DNA of 64,000 nt, taken from Limnohabitans sp. GTDB taxonomy: Bacteria > Pseudomonadota > Gammaproteobacteria > Burkholderiales > Burkholderiaceae_C. The notes under the pieces were generated by a model. That model ran no database searches and was not told where the DNA came from. It saw nothing but the letters and a program-made list of their open reading frames with translations. The position numbers were made by a program, and so were the translations under genes. Location: assembly GCA_018882835.1 (NCBI GenBank), contig VERE01000005.1, positions 25,466 through 89,465 on the forward strand, in the 5' to 3' direction. This document shows positions 46,268-55,747 of this stretch, piece by piece. How positions within the stretch are numbered: position 1 is the first letter of the stretch; each line of letters opens with the position of its first letter.

Positions 46268-47260
46268 TTATTCGAGTGTGATCCCTGCTGACTTGATCAG
46301 CGCACCTTGGCGGTCGGTCTCGCTGCGAATTCGTGCACGAAACTGATCGGGGTTCAACTGAATGGGTTCAAAGCCCAGGGGATTGAAGCGATTGGTAAAT
46401 TTGGGATTGCGCAATGCCTGCGTGATTTCCTCATACAGTTTTTGAACAACAGGTGCTGGCGTACCCGTCTTCGTGACCAGACCAAATTGGGCATCCATGA
46501 CGACCGAAGGGTATCCCGCTTCTGCCGTTGTCGGTGTGTTCGGAAGAGCGGAAGAGCGCTTCGGCATGGCCACTGCAATAGCTTTGATTTTTCCCTCGCG
46601 AATGTTAGGAAGCGCAGGACCCACACCATCCACTGCGAAATCTATCTGACCACCGATCAGGTCAGTCATCAAGGGGGCTGATCCCTTGTAGGGAATATGG
46701 GTCAAGTTGGTTTTTGATACTGAACGCAATTGTTCACCAGCGAGGTGAGCTACGGTACCAGCGCCAGGTGTGCCGTAATTCAGCGGTTTGTTGCGTGAGA
46801 GATTGACAAGATCTTGCAGCGTATTGGCAGGGCTGTTGCCAGGCACCAAGATCATCATAGGCATTGACAGCATGCTGGTCACGGGATGAAATTCGGCCAA
46901 GGGGTCATATGCATAAGATTTAAAAAGCAGCGCATTGACTGAAAGCATCGACATTTCACCCAGCATCAGGGTATGCCCATCAGGGGCTGAGCGAATGAGC
47001 GCTCCCCCCGCAATTTGACCGCCGCCGCCTGGGCGGTTATCGACGATCACGGACTGACCCAGTTTCTCTGTGAGGATTTCACCCAGCACGCGCGCCATCA
47101 AGTCCGTTGGACCACCTGCAGGGAATGGCACCAAAATGGTGATGTTTTTCGACGGAAAGGATTGTGCATTTGCGGTAGGCAAGGACATGCCCGAGACAGC
47201 CCCCGCCACGGCCGCCATTGTTTGAATCAATTGGCGTCGATTGAATGAATGAATTTTCAT
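46268..47260 (-). CDS. Bug-family receptor of the mhp region
   Basis: A 330-residue periplasmic receptor. Its signal peptide has SFNRRQLIQTMAA, a plausible twin-arginine motif, unlike the other Bug genes here. Mature part: ITILVPFPAGGPTDLMARVLG and GGGGQIAGGALIRSAPDGHTL. A GGAGAC site precedes the ATG at 47260. The gene is divergent from the MhpA-like gene, and the second MhpR operator lies 86 bases upstream of its start. It could serve uptake of the aromatic acid used by the mhp enzymes, in place of the MhpT permease. Confidence 0.88.
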   Translation of the reverse strand: MKIHSFNRRQLIQTMAAVAGAVSGMSLPTANAQSFPSKNITILVPFPAGGPTDLMARVLGEILTEKLGQSVIVDNRPGGGGQIAGGALIRSAPDGHTLMLGEMSMLSVNALLFKSYAYDPLAEFHPVTSMLSMPMMILVPGNSPANTLQDLVNLSRNKPLNYGTPGAGTVAHLAGEQLRSVSKTNLTHIPYKGSAPLMTDLIGGQIDFAVDGVGPALPNIREGKIKAIAVAMPKRSSALPNTPTTAEAGYPSVVMDAQFGLVTKTGTPAPVVQKLYEEITQALRNPKFTNRFNPLGFEPIQLNPDQFRARIRSETDRQGALIKSAGITLE

Positions 47261-47346
47261 AAATGTCTCCTGTGGGTTAATTTTTTGTTGGGTGGATGAG
47301 AAAGAAAATTGGCAGTGTCGGACAAATCTTGTTGGGTGCATAGTAT

Positions 47347-47361
47347 GTGCACAGAGTGCAC
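47347..47361. promoter_or_regulatory. MhpR operator, copy 2 (GTGCAC-AGA-GTGCAC)
   Basis: Identical in all 15 bases to the element at the mhpR start, 1.9 kb away, with partly matching flanks (AGTATG versus AGTGTG). It lies between the divergent Bug receptor and MhpA-like genes, about 110 bases before the latter's ATG. This places both under probable MhpR control. Confidence 0.75.
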
Positions 47362-47469
47362 ATGCAAGAGATACCAGCATTCACAAGCCAGGTCCAGCGA
47401 CTGTCTGACTTCTGGCGCCTTTGTCTGCTCCATTACACTCGCCCGACCTCACCCTGTTGCGAATCCAAA

Positions 47470-49045
47470 ATGACTTCCTTTGACGTGATTATTTCTGGTT
47501 TGGGCCCCACTGGCGCGACCTTGGCATGCCTTCTGGGACAGTCCGGACTGCGTGTGGGCGTTTTTGATCGCATGCCAGACCTTTATCCCCTGCCGCGTGC
47601 CATCGGTTTGGACCATGAAGCAATGCGAATCGTTCAAGAACTGGGGCTGGCAGAATTGATGGGGGAAACCATTGCGCCCTACCGGCCCAGTGAGTACCGT
47701 GGCATGGATGGCGAACTGATCAAAAGACTTGACACACTGCCAGAGCCGCATCTTTTGAGCTGGTCACCCAATTACGTGTTCGACCAACCCTCATTCGAGA
47801 GAATCCTTCGCGCACGGCTCGAACATCTGCCCCAAGTGAAGGTGTTTCTTGAGGCAGATGTTCAGACGACAGGTCAGAACAGCCAGCATGCGTGGGCGGA
47901 TGTCGTGCTCAAAGGTGATGAGGCAGCAACGCGTTTCGAAGCTGCCTATATCGTGGCCTGTGACGGCGGATCCAGCCCGATTCGCAAGCGTCTCGGGATC
48001 GAACTCGAAGACCTGGACTTCGACGAGCATTGGCTCGTTGTTGACGCCATCGTTACAGATGAAAAAATCCAACATCTTCCCCAAACCCAGGTTCAGTATT
48101 GCGAAGCGGCGCGCCCCTCGACTTTTGTGGTCGGCCCCGGCAATCACCGTCGCTGGGAGGTCATGCTGCTCGAAGGCGACAGTTTGTCTCCGGAATTTCC
48201 AGAGGATGAGCTCTGGCCTTTGCTCGAGCGCTGGCTAAAGCCTGGCGATGCAAGGCTATGGCGCGCTGCGGCCTACCGATTCCACGGCCTGGTTGCAAAG
48301 CAGTGGCGCAGGGGACGTATTCTTCTGGCGGGAGATGCCGCTCACATGACCCCTCCTTTCATGGCACAAGGCATGGTGAGTGGCATGCGGGATGCGCATA
48401 ACCTGGCATGGAAACTGGCCCTGGTCACAAAGGGACGTTCCAGAGTGCCTTTTGGACACGTATTTTGAAGAACGTGAACCGCATGTTCGTCAGATCATCA
48501 GCACCTCGATGGCGTTAGGCCGGATCATTTGCGAACGAGACCCGCACAAAGCAATCGAACGCGATCAACGCCTGCGTGCGGCTCACGGCGGCGAAGTGAA
48601 GACCGAATACCGACAGAACATGATCCCTGACATCCAGCACGGTGTCATCGCAAAAGGGGCACTTGCGGCCGGCACGCTTTTCCCGCAACCGTTCGTCACC
48701 GCCGGCGCTTTTCATGGGCGCCTTGATGACCTGACTGGGCCACGGGTGCTGGTGCTCGTTGCCGCCGGGATCTCAGAAACTGAGCGGTCAGGCTACCTGG
48801 AAGCTCTGGAATCCGTTGAAGGGCGACTGGTGGAACTCGTCAATGACGCATCAGCGTCAACGCAGGCTGGCCCAAGCTTTTGCATCAGCGAAAACCGGCC
48901 TCTTCTTGGCCCGTGGCTGGAGAAATTAGGTCAACGCGCCGTTGTCGTCCGTCCTGACCACTGTATCTACGGCACGGCTGAAAATCACATGGCTGGACTT
49001 GAAATGCTCATTGAGCTTAAGGTAACCCTTGGCTGTCAATCATGA
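47470..49045 (+). pseudogene. Frameshifted MhpA-like 3-(3-hydroxyphenyl)propionate hydroxylase
   Basis: A class A flavoprotein monooxygenase of the MhpA family split over two frames. The first (47470-48468) has GLGPTGATLACLLG, PRAIGLDHEAM and GDAAHMTPPFMAQGMVSGMRDAHNLAWKLALVTKG. The second frame, from about 48450 to 49045, continues with VPECLLDTYFEEREPHVRQI and a C-terminal thioredoxin-like domain. Joined with two extra bases near 48446, the segment fits the family spacing exactly; a single inserted base is the alternative. In this state the product would lose its C-terminal third. A sequencing error or recoding could also explain the break. Confidence 0.8.
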
Positions 49046-49058
49046 CCGTTGATAGTGG

Positions 49059-49080
49059 CTGACCGAACCATAGCGGTCAG
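49059..49080 (+). terminator. Terminator-like hairpin after the MhpA-like gene
   Basis: CTGACCG and CGGTCAG (7 bp) around an 8-base loop, followed on the plus strand by a T-rich stretch (TGGTTTGTTTTGG). It starts 13 bases after the plus-strand stop and overlaps the stop codon of the convergent acyltransferase gene. Confidence 0.55.
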
Positions 49081-50108
49081 TGGTTTGTTTTGGCCTGCCT
49101 CATCGACTGCTCACAAAGGTATTGCACACCCGCGCCCATGCCAAGCGAGGCCAGCCAGGCAAGTACGATGCCCAGCGATGCCAAAGCCATGCCCTCAAAA
49201 CCGAATTTTTCCCAAATGCCGCTGACCACGATGATCACGGCAAAGTGGCTTACAAACATGCTGTACGAAACATCACTCAGGTACTGAATACTTTTGCTAA
49301 GAGGACTGAGGGCGTTTTGCCATTGGATGTGGGCAAAACCATACAGGCAGAGGGCTGTGAGCAGCGCCAGGACAGGACGCGTCCTGGGATCAGACAGCCA
49401 GTCTAGAAGCAATAGCGCCACAGTGATCCAGAACCAAATGCGAGCACGCTCACTGTCGCGCGCCCATGCAACCAGAGCGCCCAACCCGTATGCTGACAAA
49501 TAATAGATCGCCCATACATCTAGTGCAGCTTCACGACTGAAGATGTGAATCGATGCCACGGTGGAAATGGCCACAATGAGCGGCGCAGAGGACTCGGACA
49601 GCGGGCGCTTTGATTGCTGTGCGATATGTGCCAATAGGACAAAAAGCGCGAACAGTTGCAAATCGATGGCCACGTACCATGCCCCCGCTGACATGGATTC
49701 AATGCCCAGAACATCCTGCAAGAAGAACAAGTGTGCCAAAAACACACCGAGCGTCGGCAAGGGTGAAACCCAGTCTTCATGAGACAACTGATCGCCCAGA
49801 CACAGTGTGGCAAGCACAACGAGCACCAGTGCTAGAAGCAATTGCGGTGCCAATCGCAAATAGCGCTTCCAGATCAGCAGCCCAACGTTCTGACAGGGCT
49901 TTTGACTCAGTGACTGCGCAGCCAAGAATCCGCCAATGACCAAAAACGGCTGGACTGCCAGTCGTCCATCCTCAAAAAAGAAAGTTACCAGCCGCGGCCA
50001 TGTCAAGGAAACCCAATCCGTCATCGGAGCATACAGCGACAGATGGTGCAGCACGATGACTTGAGAGGCCATGGCTTTGATGCTGTCAATGACTGCGGAT
50101 CTGCTCAT
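49077..50108 (-). CDS. Acyltransferase family 3 membrane protein
   Basis: A 343-residue integral membrane protein with about ten hydrophobic helices. The N-terminal part has VIDSIKAMASQVIVLHHLSLYAP, with the His of the acyltransferase-3 catalytic region, and FFFEDGRLAVQPFLVIGGFLAAQSL, typical of OafA/OpgC-type O-acyltransferases. Such proteins acetylate or succinylate surface glycans at the inner membrane. It is monocistronic and convergent with the MhpA-like gene. The acceptor is unknown. Confidence 0.85.
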   Translation of the reverse strand: MSRSAVIDSIKAMASQVIVLHHLSLYAPMTDWVSLTWPRLVTFFFEDGRLAVQPFLVIGGFLAAQSLSQKPCQNVGLLIWKRYLRLAPQLLLALVLVVLATLCLGDQLSHEDWVSPLPTLGVFLAHLFFLQDVLGIESMSAGAWYVAIDLQLFALFVLLAHIAQQSKRPLSESSAPLIVAISTVASIHIFSREAALDVWAIYYLSAYGLGALVAWARDSERARIWFWITVALLLLDWLSDPRTRPVLALLTALCLYGFAHIQWQNALSPLSKSIQYLSDVSYSMFVSHFAVIIVVSGIWEKFGFEGMALASLGIVLAWLASLGMGAGVQYLCEQSMRQAKTNH

Positions 50109-50303
50109 GTGATGCGTTGAATCTTTTCAACGGGTTTGCTATTTTCGGTATAAGAAATTTTGTCAAATGCGTTTGCGCAACGCCGCTACAGCCCCTATTA
50201 TGCGGCTAGACATCTGCCTGAGGGCTGAGCGCCGGGGTGTTGTCTTGAGAGATGTGTCTGAAAAAAATTCCAACAATAGGCATGACTGCGCGGAGACAAA
50301 ACG

Positions 50304-51425
50304 ATGAGCAAGGGCATCACCGTACCTGAGGGCATTGGCATTGTTTTACCGCCTGGTGCAGACACCAGGCGCATCGAATACGAGGCCGCCCAGTTCCTGT
50401 TGCGACTTGGCGGCATGGGGTGGTGCAAATTCGAAACGCTTGAAACCGCCAAAGGTCAAGTTTTGCGCTTGCGCCTTCGCAAATCACTTTTTGCCAAATT
50501 TTCACCTGGGTTTGACACGCTGACGCTGCGCCAGAGGCTGCTCAAGTCCATGGCGCGGCAAGATGAAGCGCTACTCGTGCGCGAGATCTGGATCGCTATG
50601 CTCAGCGCCCCCATCAGGATGGACTTTGCCAACCTGGATGAGCTTGAATCTCATGTTCGCATCCGTTGCAACATTGTCTGCGCAGCAGAAAAAACAGCGC
50701 TGGCATTCAAGGTGCACGCGACGGAAAGGCCCGCTGACTTCTGGCATGACGAACCCGATGAGGGGTTCTTGCTCAAAAAGGAGGTCTGTCTGGTGGATGC
50801 CTTGATCGCCGCCACGCAGCCTGAGCGCACAGGGCGTTTGTACGATTTTTCCTGTTACCGGGCCACCGAATACGTCATTCTTCTGGGTTTGGCGCAGGAG
50901 GCCAGGTCCACTGCACCTGACTTGTATGCCCGTCTGGAGGCAAAGGCCCGACAGAAATGCATCAAGTCTGGCCTTTTCCATGAGGTATTTCTGGTCGAGT
51001 ACGGAACCACGGATGCCCCCATTCCGATGAACTACTACGTCCCAGGCGATCGAGTTTGGTTCAAGAACCCAGACGAACACTCTTCCAATGCTCCCGGTTA
51101 CGAGGGCTCATGGGTGATTTACCTAGGTGGAGGCCGTTTCAGCAATTTCTGGAAGCGCGATGCGCCCTATTCAATGCAGGCCAAGGCCTTGGAGGTCTAC
51201 CACTGGCGACATGGTGCCCACATCGACGCCGATGCGGGTATGCAAATGAATGAGCAGGTGGTTGACGCAGAGGTGGCGCGATCCCGCAGCGATCCAATCA
51301 AGCGACAAAAGATTTTGAAATTGATGAATCGCTACCGCGATCCGATGGGCGTCTACAGCGATGGGGGATGCATCGACGCAAGTCGGGAGTTTCCACGTCA
51401 TTTAACTAGCATTGTTCTGCCGTGA
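50304..51425 (+). CDS. Tgl-like protein-glutamine gamma-glutamyltransferase homologue
   Basis: A 373-residue protein. Its middle resembles the spore-coat transglutaminase Tgl of Bacillus, as I recall it: ESHVRIRCNIVCAAEKTALAF (115-135), LYDFSCYRATEYVILLGLA (179-197) with Cys184 aligned to the Tgl nucleophile, and GDRVWFKNPDEHSSNAPGYEGSWVIYLGGGRF (249-279), close to the GDCLYFKNP...ENVILLG region. The acidic residue just before the Tgl Cys is Ser183 here, and the Tgl His after the GEDKYF block is not obvious, so activity may differ. A 100-residue N-terminal part is extra. The start has CGGAGAC upstream. Its presence in a non-spore-former is odd. Confidence 0.65.
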   Translation: MSKGITVPEGIGIVLPPGADTRRIEYEAAQFLLRLGGMGWCKFETLETAKGQVLRLRLRKSLFAKFSPGFDTLTLRQRLLKSMARQDEALLVREIWIAMLSAPIRMDFANLDELESHVRIRCNIVCAAEKTALAFKVHATERPADFWHDEPDEGFLLKKEVCLVDALIAATQPERTGRLYDFSCYRATEYVILLGLAQEARSTAPDLYARLEAKARQKCIKSGLFHEVFLVEYGTTDAPIPMNYYVPGDRVWFKNPDEHSSNAPGYEGSWVIYLGGGRFSNFWKRDAPYSMQAKALEVYHWRHGAHIDADAGMQMNEQVVDAEVARSRSDPIKRQKILKLMNRYRDPMGVYSDGGCIDASREFPRHLTSIVLP

Positions 51426-51521
51426 GAAATTTCAGTTCAGCTAGAGAGTATTTTGCGCAATAACCCGCTACTTCGCCCTTAGCAGTAAATCATGACTACC
51501 ATATGCGCAGATATCAACGCC

Positions 51522-52814
51522 CTATTTCAACAAGCCTCCCTGCATGGCCAGTTGGATGCGGAGTTGCGAAATATCCACTGGTCGCACCGCACCATCCCCA
51601 CCCTGGGTGGTTGCCAGGGATGCAGCGAGTCCAGCGGCCTGACCTACTGCCATTGAAATCGTCATGACGCGCACGGCCGCCAGTGCTTCATGTGTTGTCG
51701 ATATCCCCCGGCCCGCAACGAGTGCATTGTCCAGATCGATGGGTATCAGACTTCGAAACGGAATTTGATAGGCGTGGTCCTCGGCAAAGGAACGGTATTC
51801 GATGTCACCCCCCGCTGTGGCGTGGATGTCAATAGGATAAGCGCCTGCGGCAATCGCGTCTTCAAATTGTGTCGGTCGCAACAAGTCTGTTGCCGTCAAA
51901 ACATGGTCGCCATGAACTCGGCGGGTCTCGCGGACCCCTACTTGTGTTGCAAAGGCCTGAAGTCGGCCCTTCTCGCACCCGGGTACTTGCTCACGCAGGT
52001 ATTTTGCGGCTTTCCAGGCTTGACGACGCCCCTCGATCTCGGCACGGCCCAAAGCCATTGCATCTGTCGCATCAATGGACAGACGGCTGATATTGAACCA
52101 GCCATCCGCGCTGAATGGATCACGCGCAAAGTGCAAGGCCGCCCGAGCCAGGTGTCCTGATTCATAACCACGGCGGGCCAGCGCTGCGATCTCTTGCTTG
52201 GGCAACGCATCCAGAGCGGTGTGTTCCAGGGGACCGAAGCGGAACATCATCGTTGCAGGCTGCAGCGCTTCCCCTTCGTCTAATGCGAGAAAGCGCGCGC
52301 CTGCGTGCTGCATTGCATCCAGGTCACCGGAGGTGTCTACAAGCGCCCGTGGATGAACATTCAGCACGCCACTTTTGGTGAGCAGCTGAATCGTTTCGAT
52401 CCGCCGATGTGCGCATTTCACTCCCAACAAATTGGCATGAAACAGCGGCTGAACCCCTGCTTCACTCACCATATCGTCCAGGACCAACTTGAGAACCTCG
52501 GGCGCGTACGCCACGCGATCCATTTTGTGCCCGGTGGACATGACGAAGACTTCGTGCTCACCTGCACCGCCATAAACACGCAAGCGATCTACGACCTCCT
52601 GGGCCATGCCTGCAACCACCGGCCGGCCCGAGGCGGTCTGCCAACTGTTGAACTGGGCCACAGCTCCGGCGGTGGCATTGCCCCCAAGAAAACCGTATCG
52701 TTCTGCCAATATGACCCGTGCACCCGCCCGCGCAGCAGCCACAGCGGCCATGGAACCCGCCACACCGCCACCGCACACCAGAACATCACAGTCGAGGGCT
52801 TCAATGTTTTTCAT
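51522..52814 (-). CDS. FAD-dependent oxidoreductase
   Basis: A 430-residue flavoprotein of the FAD_oxidored type. The N-terminal dinucleotide motif is GGGVAGSMAAVAAARAG, then AERYGFLGGNATAGAVAQFN (near 45) and the C-terminal ALVAGRGISTTHEALAAVRVMTISMAVGQAAGLAASLA block that closes the FAD site. No signal peptide is present. Upstream frame overlaps the Bug gene, so ATG 52814 is chosen, ten bases after that gene's stop. It is the last gene of the minus-strand run that starts with lacI at 59446. Its substrate is probably the solute bound by the adjacent receptor; nothing further can be said. Confidence 0.83.
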   Translation of the reverse strand: MKNIEALDCDVLVCGGGVAGSMAAVAAARAGARVILAERYGFLGGNATAGAVAQFNSWQTASGRPVVAGMAQEVVDRLRVYGGAGEHEVFVMSTGHKMDRVAYAPEVLKLVLDDMVSEAGVQPLFHANLLGVKCAHRRIETIQLLTKSGVLNVHPRALVDTSGDLDAMQHAGARFLALDEGEALQPATMMFRFGPLEHTALDALPKQEIAALARRGYESGHLARAALHFARDPFSADGWFNISRLSIDATDAMALGRAEIEGRRQAWKAAKYLREQVPGCEKGRLQAFATQVGVRETRRVHGDHVLTATDLLRPTQFEDAIAAGAYPIDIHATAGGDIEYRSFAEDHAYQIPFRSLIPIDLDNALVAGRGISTTHEALAAVRVMTISMAVGQAAGLAASLATTQGGDGAVRPVDISQLRIQLAMQGGLLK

Positions 52815-52824
52815 GGCGCGCACT

Positions 52825-53823
52825 TCATTGTGCGGGCTTGATGCCACGAGATTGAATGATGGTGTTGTAGCGCAGGGCTTCAGCCTTGAGGAATTGCCCA
52901 GTGGACTGCCTAGACTGAATGATGGGGGTGACGTTCAAGGCGGCAAACCGAGTTTTGACGCTGTCGCTGGCCAGGGCTTTCGTCAACAAACCCTCCAAGC
53001 GCGCGAGGCCTTCCTCGGGTATGGTGCCGCGGGGCGCAACGAGGGTCGCCCAGCCTTGAACTTCCAAACTAGGGTAGTTCAAAGAGCGAAATGTAGGCAC
53101 GCCAGGCAAGTCTGGCACGGGTTGGGGGGATGACACGGCCAGACCACGCAACTTTCCGTTTTTGATATGGACCGCCACACTGGGCAAGTTCAGGAAGCCA
53201 AGCGACACCTGACCGCCAAGGAGGTCTGGCATCAGCGCGCTTTCACCCCGGTATGGAACAGGCGTCATGGCAACGCCCGTTTCCACCTCAAACAGTTCCG
53301 CTGCAAGATGGGCCAGTGTTCCGCTGCCACTGTTACCTGCGGTAAGGGCAGCGGCTTTTCCTTTGTACTGGACCACCAAATCTTGAACCGACTTGATGGG
53401 CGAAGCAGCCGGCACCACCAACACCAAGGGCTGCGCCGACACCATCCCAACGGGATCAAAGTCGCGAGCGACGTCGTAACCGATTGATGGGTTAAAGGAA
53501 GGGTTGATCACCATGCTGTTGCTGCCCATCAGCAGGGTATGACCATCCCTGGCTTGGGCGGCAACGTTCACGCCCAGTGCACTTCCCGCACCTGGTTTGT
53601 TCTCAACGATGACCGGTTGGCCCAACTGCGGCGCAAGCAGCTCGGCCAAAACGCGAGCGGACACGTCTGATCCCCCACCAGGGGCAAAAGGAACAATGAT
53701 TCGAACAGTTCGCGTTGGCCAAAGTTCTTGGGCACAAGCGGGCGTCAATGCCGAAGCACAAAGTCCGAAAAGGAATCCCAAAGTGATGCGGCACAACAGC
53801 CGTCGATCAGAACTTTCATACAT
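52825..53823 (-). CDS. Bug-family tripartite tricarboxylate receptor (TctC)
   Basis: A 332-residue periplasmic receptor. The signal peptide runs to about TPACAQ, followed by VRIIVPFAPGGGSDVSARVLA and GAGSALGVNVAAQARDGHTL. ATG 53823 places the hydrophobic segment at the usual site; a longer frame to 53880 overlaps the phosphodiesterase gene. The 53-base gap to that gene and ten-base gap to the oxidoreductase suggest shared transcription with the LacI-headed operon. A Bug receptor inside an ABC-importer operon is unusual. Confidence 0.88.
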   Translation of the reverse strand: MYESSDRRLLCRITLGFLFGLCASALTPACAQELWPTRTVRIIVPFAPGGGSDVSARVLAELLAPQLGQPVIVENKPGAGSALGVNVAAQARDGHTLLMGSNSMVINPSFNPSIGYDVARDFDPVGMVSAQPLVLVVPAASPIKSVQDLVVQYKGKAAALTAGNSGSGTLAHLAAELFEVETGVAMTPVPYRGESALMPDLLGGQVSLGFLNLPSVAVHIKNGKLRGLAVSSPQPVPDLPGVPTFRSLNYPSLEVQGWATLVAPRGTIPEEGLARLEGLLTKALASDSVKTRFAALNVTPIIQSRQSTGQFLKAEALRYNTIIQSRGIKPAQ

Positions 53824-53876
53824 GAAGATGGCCTGTTTCAAGCGATTGATGGGAAACAAGTCTATCGCAAAGGACG

Positions 53877-54701
53877 TCAATCAATCAGCACGCCATCCAT
53901 GTGAAACGGATAGGGCCCCTCAAAAGCACCGATGGGTAAGGTGTGGGTCACCAAGCCGGTCTTCGTCGTCCATGCATGGATGCGCAATCCACCGGGCTCA
54001 AGGTTCCATTGGGATAACGCTTCAGGATCCAGGTCCAGCACGACCTGGTGCGCTGGCGCAGGTGAAGTGGAAGCGATGGTGCCGCCAAAGCGCACATCAA
54101 TCGCGCGGTGCAAATGTCCGCAAATGATCCGTTCCACGTTGGAATGAAGCGACACGATGCGCGCCATCTCCTCGCGTCCCTCCAATAACCCAATCTTGTC
54201 CATGTGACCGATGAGGGTGGTGAAAGGCGGGTGATGCATCGCTATGACCACGGGCCGGTGTTTCGCCTTGTCCAGCGCACTGGCCAGCCAGTCGAGGCGT
54301 TCGGTGTCGAGGGCACCATGGCTCTGCCCCGGCACCGAGGTGTCCAGCGCGATCAGTTGCAGATCCCCCACGGGTACCGAATATTGCAAAGGCCCTGAGG
54401 CGTTCAGGTAACTGTGTTCTGGGAATGCAGCGCGCAGGTTGTCGGCATCGTCGTGGTTGCCCGCAAGCAGGAAGTAGGGGCAGGTCAGGCCGGCCAGCAG
54501 CGCGCGCAAATGAGCGTACTCCGACATGCGGCCGAAATCTGTCAGGTCACCCGTCAGGACCACCGCGGTGGGCGGTTGGCGGCAACGCGCAATGGTCTCG
54601 ACAGCCTGTTGAAGGTAAGGTGCCGTGTCCAGTCGGCCATACGCCTTGCGGCCGGGCTCGCGTATGTGCAGGTCAGTAACCTGGTAAAGGAATGTGCTCA
54701 T
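53877..54701 (-). CDS. GpdQ-like metallophosphoesterase
   Basis: A 274-residue class III phosphodiesterase, the same length as GpdQ of Enterobacter. Binuclear metal motifs in order: DLHI (10-13), GDLTDFGR (about 51), GNHDD (about 81), HHPPF (about 156) and CGHLHRA (about 194). It should hydrolyse phosphodiesters such as glycerophosphodiesters or cyclic nucleotides in the cytoplasm. It overlaps the ABC ATPase gene by four bases, so it probably works on the imported solute. This makes an organophosphate diester a reasonable ligand for the importer. Confidence 0.87.
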   Translation of the reverse strand: MSTFLYQVTDLHIREPGRKAYGRLDTAPYLQQAVETIARCRQPPTAVVLTGDLTDFGRMSEYAHLRALLAGLTCPYFLLAGNHDDADNLRAAFPEHSYLNASGPLQYSVPVGDLQLIALDTSVPGQSHGALDTERLDWLASALDKAKHRPVVIAMHHPPFTTLIGHMDKIGLLEGREEMARIVSLHSNVERIICGHLHRAIDVRFGGTIASTSPAPAHQVVLDLDPEALSQWNLEPGGLRIHAWTTKTGLVTHTLPIGAFEGPYPFHMDGVLID

Positions 54702-55747
54702 AAGGGTTCTCCGCAGGCCATGAGGGAGCGCGGGTCGACAGTCAGTGTCACGGCATCGCCCACGCGCAAGGGACAGTCGCGCGTGGTGTCTACCAGCAAA
54801 TCGCCGACTTCCGGGGTGGTCACGCGCAGGTGCGTTCGGTCACCCAGGAAAACGCGGTGGCTCACGCGCGCCGTTGCCCCCGCAGACGCCGTGACCTGGA
54901 TATCTTCGGGTCGCAGCATCACGCAGTCCTGCGCCGCGTTATCGGTATAGGGAAGCCAGAGTCCGCCCAGCCGGATGCCACGCGTGCCCGCGTCGCCGGT
55001 CACCAGCTTCAGAGCATTCACCCTTCCGAGAAAGCTCGCAACAAAGGGATGACGCGGTGCGCGGTAGAGGTCTTCGGCAGTGCCCATCTGGATCACCTGC
55101 CCCGCTTGCATGACGGCCAGACGGTCCGCGATCGACATCGCCTCGTGCTGGTCGTGGGTCACGTGAATGGCGGTGATGTGCAGACGGCGCAGCAGCTCGG
55201 CCAGTTCGTCGCGCAGGGATTCCTTGAGCTTGGCATCAAGTGCGGTCAGCGGCTCGTCGAGCAGCAGCACCCGGGGGCGCACGGCGATTGCTCGGGCCAG
55301 TGCCACGCGCTGTCGCTGTCCGCCTGAGAGCTCGGCGGGGCGCTTGTGCTCAAGGCCCTTCAGGCGCACCAGCTCGATGAGATCGCCCACGCTGCGACGC
55401 ACCTCGGTCTCGGGCGTACCGCGTATGCGCAGACCATAGCCGATGTTGGCCGCCACGTTCATCTGCGGAAACAGCGCGTAGTGCTGGAAGACCATGCCGA
55501 TCCCGCGCTGCTCAACGGGAATATGCGTGACGTCGTCGTTGCCGAACAGGATGCGCGCGCCCGCATCGGGCGTCTCCAGTCCAGCCAAGATCCGCAGCAG
55601 CGTGGTCTTGCCGCAGCCTGAGGGCCCAAGCAGGGCCAGCACTTCGCCCGGCGCGATGTCCAGGTCGGTGGGCCGCAGGCCGCGTGTTCCGTCGGGGTAG
55701 GTCTTCGCGCACTGGCGGATGGAGATGGGGGTACGTTCAAGTTGCAT
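54698..55747 (-). CDS. ABC transporter ATP-binding protein (PotA/FbpC-like)
   Basis: A 349-residue ATPase. Walker A GPSGCGKTT (near 43), Q-loop FQHYALFPQ (near 87), signature LSGGQRQRVALARA (near 137), Walker B VLLLDEPLTALD (near 158), H-loop VTHDQHEAMSIADR (near 195). The C-terminal TOBE regulatory domain starts about 240. It overlaps the second permease by 11 bases. It drives the importer encoded by the next two genes. Confidence 0.92.
   Translation of the reverse strand: MQLERTPISIRQCAKTYPDGTRGLRPTDLDIAPGEVLALLGPSGCGKTTLLRILAGLETPDAGARILFGNDDVTHIPVEQRGIGMVFQHYALFPQMNVAANIGYGLRIRGTPETEVRRSVGDLIELVRLKGLEHKRPAELSGGQRQRVALARAIAVRPRVLLLDEPLTALDAKLKESLRDELAELLRRLHITAIHVTHDQHEAMSIADRLAVMQAGQVIQMGTAEDLYRAPRHPFVASFLGRVNALKLVTGDAGTRGIRLGGLWLPYTDNAAQDCVMLRPEDIQVTASAGATARVSHRVFLGDRTHLRVTTPEVGDLLVDTTRDCPLRVGDAVTLTVDPRSLMACGEPL

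Noticed and set aside
47347..47469. Upstream GTG start for the MhpA-like gene
   Set aside because: It would begin inside the MhpR operator, and the added 41 residues have no family similarity; the FAD motif fits the ATG at 47470.
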